From assembly GCA_003643975.1 (NCBI GenBank), contig QNAR01000060.1, positions 1-8,351 of the forward strand: a stretch of DNA of 8,351 bases. The letters run 5' to 3'. The notes under the pieces are model-generated. The model searched no databases. It was not told the DNA's origin and saw only the letters and a list, made by a program, of their open reading frames with translations. Both the position numbers and the translations under genes were made by a program. Below, piece by piece: positions 1 through 5,561 of this stretch. Each line of letters begins with the position of its first letter. Position 1 is the first letter of the stretch. This stretch comes from Thermotogae bacterium (GTDB lineage Bacteria > Thermotogota > Thermotogae > Petrotogales > Kosmotogaceae).

Positions 1-611
1 ATGCTAAGTTAAGGATGGAAATGAGATCAGAGTTGAAGAGACTCCATAAGGAAATAGAAGCGACCTTTGTTTATGTTACTCACGACCAGCTTGAAGCTAT
101 GACACTTGCCACGAAAATTTGTCTCATGAAAGATGGAACCTTACAACAATATGCCCCTCCTCTCGCCATTTATGACGACCCAAAGAACTTATTCGTGGGA
201 GATTTCATTGGCAATCCTTCCATGAATTTTATTGAATCAAAAGTCAGCAACATTGATGCGCAAAGCTGTCTATTAAAAAACGAGAAATTGGAATTCCTAT
301 TCAATTTCAAAACTAAAACAAAAGAAATCACAGAAGGGCAAGAAGTTATTGTAGGCATCAGACCTGAAGATATAACCATTTCAGAAGACTCCACAAACAA
401 ATGTACTGTATACTCTACACTGCCTTCAGGAATGGAGACAATAGTTAAAGTGAATTTGAATGGGAACTTGTTCACACTTGTCACCTTCGGAAGAGTTGAC
501 TTCAAGTTAGATACAGAAATAGGTGTGGCATTTAACTCAAACAATTATCACATCTTCAGCAAAGATACAGGCGAAAAACTCGCTACCGGGAGTTTGAAGC
601 TGTTAAGCTAA
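1..611 (+). CDS. Sugar ABC transporter ATP-binding subunit, MalK/UgpC type, C-terminal part (5' end outside window)
   Basis: This is the nucleotide-binding subunit that would power an ABC importer, probably for sugars or glycerol-phosphate-type substrates, at the inner face of the membrane. The frame is open to the left edge: the first full codon is base 3, and the visible start reads AKLRMEMR, which matches the D-loop region after Walker B (typically SNLDAKLR). The ATG at base 15 is therefore internal. The H-loop follows as YVTHDQLEAMTLA, then a C-terminal regulatory region with FIGNPSMNF and VGIRPEDI, typical of the TOBE/OB fold of MalK-like ATPases. About 200 residues are visible. Walker A, the signature motif and Walker B, roughly 160 residues, must lie upstream. 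The gene ends the transcription unit, with a terminator 14 nt after the stop. Family assignment is secure; substrate cannot be told from this part. Confidence 0.9.
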   Translation, partial: AKLRMEMRSELKRLHKEIEATFVYVTHDQLEAMTLATKICLMKDGTLQQYAPPLAIYDDPKNLFVGDFIGNPSMNFIESKVSNIDAQSCLLKNEKLEFLFNFKTKTKEITEGQEVIVGIRPEDITISEDSTNKCTVYSTLPSGMETIVKVNLNGNLFTLVTFGRVDFKLDTEIGVAFNSNNYHIFSKDTGEKLATGSLKLLS

Positions 612-624
612 AAAGGACAAATAT

Positions 625-653
625 AAAAGCCGCCCTAAATTGGGCGGCTTTTT
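625..653. terminator. Bidirectional intrinsic terminator between the ABC ATPase gene and purA
   Basis: A perfect 7-bp GC stem (GCCGCCC at 629-635 with GGGCGGC at 642-648) encloses a 6-nt loop. It is flanked by four A's on the left and five T's on the right, so it has the shape of a Rho-independent terminator on both strands. It lies 14 nt after the stop of the ABC ATPase (+) and 37 nt beyond the purA stop (-), so it can end both converging units. Confidence 0.92.
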
Positions 654-690
654 CACGTAGGCTAAAATTATATGAGTAAAGAAAACTGCT

Positions 691-1923
691 TTATCTTTCA
701 AAAACTTCCTCTGTGCCCGGGCCGTAAGAAACATAACTCACAGAAAGCTCCGTTTCTTCCTCAATAAGCTTTATATAATCTTCAAATTCTTTGTCCTTGA
801 CTGAATTCCAACCTCTCACCGTTCGATAAACAGGCTTTGCCTTGAACAGATCCCGCGAAATAACAGGGGTTCTCCTTTCTGCTCCATCGATCTCATAAGC
901 AACGCAAACCTTTATTTCATCTAACCCATTCAATACATCGCCCTTGGTTACGATCAAATGCGTAAGGGCGGATCGTGCTTTCGCATACCTTATAGCTGGC
1001 AAATCGAGCCACCCAACTCTTCTCGGGCGGCCAGTGGTAGCACCGAATTCAGCGCCACGTTCTCGAATAATATCAGCAATAGAAGCATGCTCTTCAGTAG
1101 GAAAAACGCCACTCCCGACTCTGGTAGTGTAAGCTTTGATTACGCCAAAAACTCCATCGAGTTCGGCAGTTGAAAAGCCAGCGGAAATAACCCCATGAGC
1201 GGTGCAGGTCGAGGAAGTTACAAAAGGGTAAGTGCCAAAATCCAGATCCAGCATTACACCCTGCGCCCCCTCAAAGAGAAGGGAATTTTCTTTAAAGTTC
1301 GCCATCAGTTCTATAGAACTTGCTAAATTCACTCCCAGCTTCAGGAGCTTGTCTCGCAATTCTATAAGGTAGTCGAAAATCTCTTTAGGATTCATGCTGA
1401 ATTTATCACCGAATAGTGCTATTTTTAGCGTGTAAAGCTCCTCAAGCTTTTCAAATAATGTACCTTCATCTTGCAGCATGTAAATTTTCAAGCCTTCGCG
1501 AGAGACCTTGTCAGTGTATGTGGGTCCGATTCCCTTTCCCGTTGTGCCAATAGGCTTTTTTCGCATATTCTCCAGGAGTAGGTCCTGTTCCCTATGCCAG
1601 GGAAGAGTAATGAAAGCCTCAGGGTCTATATAAAACCGTTTCCCTATCCCCGGAAAATCAGATTCCATCTTTTCGACTTCTTTTAACATCTCTTCCAGGT
1701 CTATAACCATACCGCTGCTTAGAAAGCCTTTAGAATCTGAATGAGGATCAATAGATGGCAATAAATGATTTACATACTTCTTCCCTTTTATATAAATGGT
1801 ATGTCCCGCATTTGCTCCACCTGAAAAGCGTATGACCCATTTGTAATCGCGAGCAAAATAATTCACGATCTTTCCCTTTCCTTCATCGCCCCATTGTGCA
1901 CCTATCACAGCAATACGCTTCAT
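691..1923 (-). CDS. purA: Adenylosuccinate synthetase (IMP to adenylosuccinate)
   Basis: PurA catalyses IMP + aspartate + GTP to adenylosuccinate, the first committed step of AMP synthesis in the cytoplasm. The 410-residue protein has the family landmarks in order: the N-terminal P-loop-like GDEGKGK at 12-18 with catalytic Asp13, NAGHT with His41, IGTTGKGIGPTYTDK at 125-139, LLFEGAQGVMLDLDFGT at 215-231, TTRVGSGVFPTE at 266-277 and TTGRPRRVGWLDL at 296-308. Length is slightly below the approximately 430 residues usual in proteobacteria. The ATG at 1923 was chosen because AAAGGAG (1932-1938) sits 8 nt before it and the protein then begins MKRIAVIGAQWGDEG. An in-frame TTG at 1950 would overlap the purB stop and place this site inside the gene. 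It follows purB by 23 nt and is cotranscribed. Two oddities: the guanine-binding TKLD motif reads TKGD (326-329), and the C-terminal SxGPxR-like motif reads SYGPGT. Identification is very secure. Confidence 0.97.
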   Translation of the reverse strand: MKRIAVIGAQWGDEGKGKIVNYFARDYKWVIRFSGGANAGHTIYIKGKKYVNHLLPSIDPHSDSKGFLSSGMVIDLEEMLKEVEKMESDFPGIGKRFYIDPEAFITLPWHREQDLLLENMRKKPIGTTGKGIGPTYTDKVSREGLKIYMLQDEGTLFEKLEELYTLKIALFGDKFSMNPKEIFDYLIELRDKLLKLGVNLASSIELMANFKENSLLFEGAQGVMLDLDFGTYPFVTSSTCTAHGVISAGFSTAELDGVFGVIKAYTTRVGSGVFPTEEHASIADIIRERGAEFGATTGRPRRVGWLDLPAIRYAKARSALTHLIVTKGDVLNGLDEIKVCVAYEIDGAERRTPVISRDLFKAKPVYRTVRGWNSVKDKEFEDYIKLIEEETELSVSYVSYGPGTEEVFER

Positions 1924-1946
1924 TCCATTCTCTCCTTTCAAACCTT

Positions 1947-3239
1947 TCAAAGGCCAAATCTCTGGTATATTTTTTCCACATTCCGCAAATAATAAGATGG
2001 ATTGAAAAGTTCTGAGATCTCCTGTGTTTTCAAATATTCGGAAATTGTGGGATCTTCCAAAACTACCTTCTTGAAATCTATTCCTTCATGCCACGTCCTG
2101 TCCGACAATTTCTGGACTAATTTATACGCTTTTTCACGGCTCATACCGTGTTCAACCAAAGCAAGCATTACACGTTGCGAGAATACAAGATTTTTCGAGC
2201 AAGAGAAGTTTGCAAGCATTCTCTCAGGATAAATTACAAGGTTTTTCACTAAATAACTGGCCTTTTTTAACATGTAGTAGATGAGCATTGTCGCATCGGG
2301 AAAAACGATCCTCTCCGTGGAGGAATGGGAGATATCCCTTTCGTGCCAGAGGGCTATGTTTTCATATCCCACCTGTGCATAACTTCTTAAAAGCCTTGCC
2401 ATTCCGCTGAGCCTTTCTGAGAGAATAGGGTTCTTCTTGTGAGGCATAGCGGAAGATCCCCTTTGTTTTTCCTTAAAGGGCTCCTGAACTTCGAGCACTT
2501 CTGTTTTCTGAAGATGTCTGATTTCCACGGCAAGGCGTTCAATGCCCGAGCCAATTAGAGCAAGCACACTTAGGAACTCGGCGTGTATATCCCTGGGGAT
2601 AATTTGTGTAGAGAGTTTTACAGGCCTTAAACCCAGCTTGCCTAGAGCGATTTTTTCTATCTCCGGTGATATGTTGGCATAATTTCCCACAGCACCACTG
2701 AGTTTACCAACAGCCAATCTATCAAGGCAGTTAATGAGCCTATCATGATTTCGTTCAGCTTCAGCAAGAAAAGAGAGGATTTTTAGGCCAAAGGAAGTGG
2801 GTTCTGCATGGACCCCATGAGTTCTTCCCATGATGACAGTTTTTTTGTGCATTAGCGCCTGCTCTTTCAGAACAGCGATAAATTCTTTCAGCGCTTCTAA
2901 AATATACTTGCCGGCTTCAACAAGTGCAAGTGAAAGTGCGGTATCCACGATATCAGAAGATGTAAGGCCCTTATGGAAGAAACGGGCTTCATCTTCGAGA
3001 TTTTCTGTAACCGCTTTGATAAAAGCTATAACATCATGGTCCACTTCTGCCTCTATTTCATTGATTCGTTCGACGTCCACATGAGTTCTTTTCCCTACCT
3101 TTTCAGCAGTGCCTTTAGGCGCATTTCCTGTCTCCTCAAAAGCTTCAATCACAGCAAGTTCAACTTTTAGCCATCGCTCATATTTTCGTCTTTCTTCCCA
3201 AATCTCTTTTAGAGGCGAAAGGGCATATCTTTCTATCAT
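1947..3239 (-). CDS. purB: Adenylosuccinate lyase
   Basis: PurB is a cytoplasmic tetrameric lyase of the fumarase/aspartase superfamily. It releases fumarate twice in purine synthesis: from SAICAR on the way to IMP and from adenylosuccinate to give AMP. The 430-residue protein has normal length. Visible motifs are MIERYALSPLKEIW at the N-terminus, EVDHDVIAF with His68, TSSDIVDTAL from 93, GRTHG (138-142) with the catalytic-type His141, the fumarate lyase signature GSSAMPHKKNP (261-271) containing the flexible-loop serine, and SHSSTER (304-310). The start ATG at 3239 is preceded by GGAGGTG (3244-3250) four bases upstream. It is the first gene of the purB-purA operon. Directly upstream lies a terminator-like hairpin whose T-run touches the ribosome binding site, suggesting regulation by attenuation. 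No truncation or frameshift is seen. Confidence 0.97.
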   Translation of the reverse strand: MIERYALSPLKEIWEERRKYERWLKVELAVIEAFEETGNAPKGTAEKVGKRTHVDVERINEIEAEVDHDVIAFIKAVTENLEDEARFFHKGLTSSDIVDTALSLALVEAGKYILEALKEFIAVLKEQALMHKKTVIMGRTHGVHAEPTSFGLKILSFLAEAERNHDRLINCLDRLAVGKLSGAVGNYANISPEIEKIALGKLGLRPVKLSTQIIPRDIHAEFLSVLALIGSGIERLAVEIRHLQKTEVLEVQEPFKEKQRGSSAMPHKKNPILSERLSGMARLLRSYAQVGYENIALWHERDISHSSTERIVFPDATMLIYYMLKKASYLVKNLVIYPERMLANFSCSKNLVFSQRVMLALVEHGMSREKAYKLVQKLSDRTWHEGIDFKKVVLEDPTISEYLKTQEISELFNPSYYLRNVEKIYQRFGL

Positions 3240-3250
3240 TTTGCACCTCC

Positions 3251-3291
3251 AAAAAATATAACCCTGCCTTGATTGCCGGTACCGCAGGGTT
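3251..3291 (-). promoter_or_regulatory. Terminator-like hairpin in the purB leader (candidate attenuator)
   Basis: Reading the minus strand, AACCCTGC (3291-3284) pairs perfectly with GCAGGGTT (3267-3260) around a 16-nt loop, followed by ATA and six T's (3256-3251). The purB Shine-Dalgarno sequence begins at the next base. No minus-strand gene lies upstream that it could terminate; the neighbour is divergent. It therefore sits between the likely purB promoter and purB, as an attenuator would. The sequence does not match any purine-related riboswitch consensus I can recall (guanine, ZTP, PRPP). The trigger, if any, is unknown. Confidence 0.55.
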
Positions 3292-3318
3292 TATACCATA
3301 TTTGCCACCAACATTGAA

Positions 3319-3327
3319 AGTATAACA
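3319..3327 (-). promoter_or_regulatory. Candidate extended -10 promoter for purB-purA
   Basis: The minus strand reads TGTTATACT, an extended -10 element (TG, one base, TATACT) with no clear -35 hexamer. Transcription would start near 3311-3312, leaving a leader of about 70 nt that contains the whole hairpin at 3251-3291. Based on consensus matching only. Confidence 0.45.
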
Positions 3328-3463
3328 CAATAAGTGGGCCAGATTTTTTAAATCCTTTAACTAAGCTTCGCATTCAGGAAATAATGCGGGCATACTATAT
3401 ATTGGTGTTGGCTTTCGCCTACATTTGATTGGGAATTTTGGTAAGGAGGTGGATAAGCCCGTA

Positions 3464-4744
3464 ATGGGTGCTATCAGCATGAAAATAGGTATTGTTGGAT
3501 TTGGGGCAGCAGCAATAGGATTTATAAACGAACTCAAAGATAGTGATCACGAAATACACATTTTAGAACGCTCGAAGGATATTTACAGCTCAAGCATCAG
3601 CGGGATACGGTCGGATGGCAAAATCTTTGTTTCGAGCACTATGGGAGGAGACATGGAACTTCCTCTTCATATTCAGCAAGAAGTTGTGGATTTTTATATC
3701 AACAAACTCGATCCGGAAGACAGAAAAAGCATCAAAACAGGCGTATCTTTTGACAGTAAGTCAATTTATTTTGAGGACTTTTATTCGGAAGGTTTTGAAC
3801 CAGTAAACTCTAGGTTCTGGCATATAGGAACAGACAAACTTGGTTCTGTTCTGAAAAAAGTGTACGAAGACTTCTCGACAAGACCGAATATTCATTTTCA
3901 CTTCAACAGAAAGGTTGAAGACGTTGAATTAATAAACGACAAAGCCATAGCCCGCGGAAAAGATTTTGAAGCAGAATTCGACTATCTGGTAATCGCCGTT
4001 GGGAGGAGCGGGCACAGTCTTATTAAAAAGATCACGGAAAATCATCCCGAACTCATAGCTGCGAATAACACCGTGGATATCGGTGTGCGATACGAATTGC
4101 CAGATCATGCGGTTGAAGCCATCAACAATGAAATGTACGAATTCAAGGTAAAGCTGATCACCAAGACGGGATACACGGTGAGAACTTTCTGCAACAACCC
4201 ATCCGGGAAGGTCGTTTTGGAAAACTACGATGATTTTGTCACCGTCAATGGCCATTCAAATTCCGCCAGCAGCTCACAGAATACAAATTTCGCGATACTC
4301 TGTACAACAAGATTCACACAGCCTTTCAACGATCCCTTTGGATACGGTTCTTACATAAGCAGGCTGAGCAATATCCTTGCAGGTGGAAGAAAAGTGATAC
4401 TGCAAACCTACGATGATTTCTTGAACACCAAACGCACAAAAAGGCTGGGGCGTGTAAAACCTACACTGCCTGAAAGCGACTATATCCTTGGTGACATTAA
4501 CCTCGTGCTTCCAAGAAGAATCACAGTTTCATTGACCGAATTCATTGAAAGACTTGGAAGGGTAGTACCAGGAGTGATTTACCCTGACAACCTGATGTAT
4601 GCCGTGGAGGTTAAGTTTTACTCGAACAAAATTGACAACAACAGGTATAAAAACCTTAAATTCATAGGGGATTGTTCGGGACATACAAGATCTATAACCT
4701 ATGCAACCGGCCATGGAAAAATGCTTGGAAGGAATTTGCTTTGA
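3464..4744 (+). CDS. Uncharacterised FAD-dependent dehydrogenase (COG2509-like)
   Basis: A predicted cytoplasmic flavoprotein of unknown substrate. The N-terminus MKIGIVGFGAAAIGF is a Rossmann dinucleotide-binding motif (GxGxxA variant, residues 12-17), followed about 20 residues later by the acidic strand end IHILER. Other parts recall the COG2509 family: SGIRSDGKIFVSSTMGG (46-62), VRTFCNNPSGKVV (239-251) followed by VNGHSN, and a C-terminal FAD-contacting GDCSGHTRSITYATGHG (402-418). At 426 residues it is somewhat shorter than many relatives, mainly at the N-terminus. The start is not certain. ATG 3464 lies 14 nt after a strong AAGGAGG (3443-3449); ATG 3479 gives a tidier MKIGIVG start but is 29 nt away; the frame is open back to a TTG at 3425. 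It stands alone, divergent from purB, with no clear promoter or terminator. Family assignment is good; function is unknown. Confidence 0.82.
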   Translation: MGAISMKIGIVGFGAAAIGFINELKDSDHEIHILERSKDIYSSSISGIRSDGKIFVSSTMGGDMELPLHIQQEVVDFYINKLDPEDRKSIKTGVSFDSKSIYFEDFYSEGFEPVNSRFWHIGTDKLGSVLKKVYEDFSTRPNIHFHFNRKVEDVELINDKAIARGKDFEAEFDYLVIAVGRSGHSLIKKITENHPELIAANNTVDIGVRYELPDHAVEAINNEMYEFKVKLITKTGYTVRTFCNNPSGKVVLENYDDFVTVNGHSNSASSSQNTNFAILCTTRFTQPFNDPFGYGSYISRLSNILAGGRKVILQTYDDFLNTKRTKRLGRVKPTLPESDYILGDINLVLPRRITVSLTEFIERLGRVVPGVIYPDNLMYAVEVKFYSNKIDNNRYKNLKFIGDCSGHTRSITYATGHGKMLGRNLL

Positions 4745-4749
4745 AGAGA

Positions 4750-4854
4750 TTGACGATTGATGATACGACAGTTGGTGGAACGACTATTGGTGGAGCGACA
4801 ACTGATGGGACGACAGATGGTGAAGCGACGGCTGGTGGAACGGCAATAAGTCTG
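4750..4854. repeat. Degenerate 15-bp tandem repeat array, about five clear units plus weaker ends
   Basis: Five consecutive 15-bp units fill 4765-4839: ACGACAGTTGGTGGA, ACGACTATTGGTGGA, GCGACAACTGATGGG, ACGACAGATGGTGAA and GCGACGGCTGGTGGA. A weaker unit precedes (4750-4764) and another follows (4840-4854). The period is a multiple of three and the array is open in the frame beginning before base 4672, where it encodes the pentapeptides TTVGG, TTIGG, ATTDG, TTDGE, ATAGG. It starts five bases after the stop of the FAD dehydrogenase gene and in a different frame from it. Role unknown. Confidence 0.8.
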
Positions 4855-5217
4855 TTGCAGATTGTGGGCTATACGTGAAAATCCAAGTTTGATTCAAACC
4901 ACTTTGCGGTTGTTTTCGGTTGTTTTGATCGACTTCGTCGATAATGCGTGGTGTAGACGCAAAACCATATCGAAAGAATGCTCATCCCCGCCATAGCTGG
5001 GTTTATCTGAGCAAGGTCAGCATAGTCTCTGCAAGCGTCAACATCGTGAACCTCAACCACGAAGCGGTTTACCATATTTTCCATAACACGTATTTACTGC
5101 CTGGTGCTTGATTTTCCAGATCCCGGTTTACGTGTTTTCTTTGTTATCATAGTTGTGTTTATGCACATATATGCAATAGGATAATTACCAATATGAAACC
5201 AACTATAAATGTGCTTC

Positions 5218-5248
5218 TTGAGCTTTCTAATGAAAAAAGTGTTATCAT
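5218..5248 (+). promoter_or_regulatory. Candidate promoter for the 32-codon gene
   Basis: TTGAGC (5218-5223) could be a -35 box and TGTTATCAT (5240-5248) an extended -10 element. The 19-nt spacing is longer than ideal. Transcription would start near 5255, giving a leader of about 150 nt. A second TGTTATCATA at 5142-5151 has no evident -35 box. Consensus matching only. Confidence 0.35.
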
Positions 5249-5286
5249 ATATCAGAGTGTATTACTCGGAAATGAAATGATGTTCT

Positions 5287-5317
5287 TTGGATTTTGATCA
5301 CATAGATAAAAATCCAA
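5287..5317 (+). promoter_or_regulatory. Hairpin in the leader of the 32-codon gene
   Basis: TTGGATTTT (5287-5295) pairs perfectly with AAAATCCAA (5309-5317) around a 13-nt loop. The 9-bp stem has only three GC pairs and no T-run follows, so it is not a usual terminator. It lies about midway between the candidate promoter and the small gene and could be part of a structured leader or chance. Confidence 0.3.
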
Positions 5318-5407
5318 CGCAAGAGTATGAAAGAGATCACCAGAAATGTGTAACAAAGAAAGTTTCAAAGCTTACGATGACGTTCTACCAACAGGAGGTG
5401 AATCTCT

Positions 5408-5506
5408 ATGCGTGATAAAGAAAAGATAATTTTTTATAAGGAAACTTTTGAGAGATTGGAAAAGATAAAGGAAGATTTGATTGCACGTATTCATTACAGG
5501 TTCTGA
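5408..5506 (+). CDS. Small protein of 32 residues, unknown function
   Basis: I do not recognise this protein. Evidence that it is a gene: a near-perfect Shine-Dalgarno AGGAGGTG (5393-5400) ends 7 nt before an ATG, an in-frame stop lies just upstream (5399-5401) so no longer version is possible, and a strong terminator begins 18 nt after the TGA. The product starts MRDKEKIIFYKETFERLEKI and ends ARIHYRF. It is highly charged (many Lys, Glu, Arg) with hydrophobic residues spaced three to four apart, as in one amphipathic helix or short coiled coil. It has no membrane segment, cysteines or signal peptide. It could be a regulatory small protein, an assembly partner, or the stump of a longer gene. 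It stands alone between a gene-poor interval and the converging htpX operon. Confidence 0.6.
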   Translation: MRDKEKIIFYKETFERLEKIKEDLIARIHYRF

Positions 5507-5523
5507 TATTTTGGATAAAAAGC

Positions 5524-5549
5524 AAAATGCCCCGAAAGGGGCATTTTAT
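5524..5549. terminator. Bidirectional intrinsic terminator between the 32-codon gene and htpX
   Basis: AAAATGCCCC (5524-5533) and GGGGCATTTT (5538-5547) form a perfect 10-bp stem closed by a GAAA tetraloop. The flanking A and T tracts are part of the stem, so it works in either direction: 18 nt behind the small gene (+) and 13 nt beyond the htpX stop (-). Confidence 0.93.
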
Positions 5550-5561
5550 ATAAAAGCATCT

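Larger units (their letters stand above)
4745..5407. other. Gene-poor interval of 663 bp
   Basis: No convincing gene lies between the FAD dehydrogenase and the 32-codon gene. The stretch holds, from left to right: the 15-bp tandem repeats (4750-4854); a 13-bp palindrome GTTTGATTCAAAC (4887-4899); an exact 10-nt tandem duplication CGGTTGTTTT (4907-4926); a 6-bp inverted repeat ATCGAC/GTCGAT with a 3-nt loop near 4928-4942; two copies of TGTTATCATA (5142-5151 and 5240-5249); and a hairpin (5287-5317). The longest minus-strand frame (4869-5084, 71 codons) has no ribosome binding site and no recognisable motif. No terminator is seen behind the FAD gene. The interval may include decayed sequence, but no recognisable transposase remnant or terminal inverted repeats were found. 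Confidence 0.6.

Noticed and set aside
1924..1950. Longer PurA start at the TTG of 1950
   Set aside because: It would add nine residues that the family lacks and would bury the clear AAAGGAG site at 1932-1938 inside the coding region.
3260..3310. Known purine riboswitch upstream of purB
   Set aside because: No match to the conserved cores of guanine, ZTP or PRPP-type riboswitches; only a simple hairpin is visible.
3393..3403. -10-like TACTAT/TATATT for the FAD dehydrogenase gene
   Set aside because: AT-rich with no acceptable -35 at proper spacing and several equally poor alternatives, so no promoter is listed.
4897..4926. Possible terminator behind the FAD gene repeats (AACC/GGTT stem followed by T's)
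   Set aside because: The stem is only four pairs with a 7-nt loop, too weak to call a terminator.
4869..5084. 71-codon minus-strand frame in the gene-poor interval
   Set aside because: No ribosome binding site before the ATG at 5084 or the next one, no recognisable motif, irregular composition. It could be a gene remnant, but nothing supports translation.
5193..5297. 34-codon plus-strand frame starting MKPTINVLLELS
   Set aside because: Only a weak AGGA-like site precedes it, it overlaps the better promoter candidate at 5218-5248, and no family or pattern supports it.
5377..5415. 12-codon frame overlapping the start of the 32-codon gene, a possible leader peptide
   Set aside because: It has no ribosome binding site of its own and its stop just overlaps the small gene by a few bases; easily due to chance.
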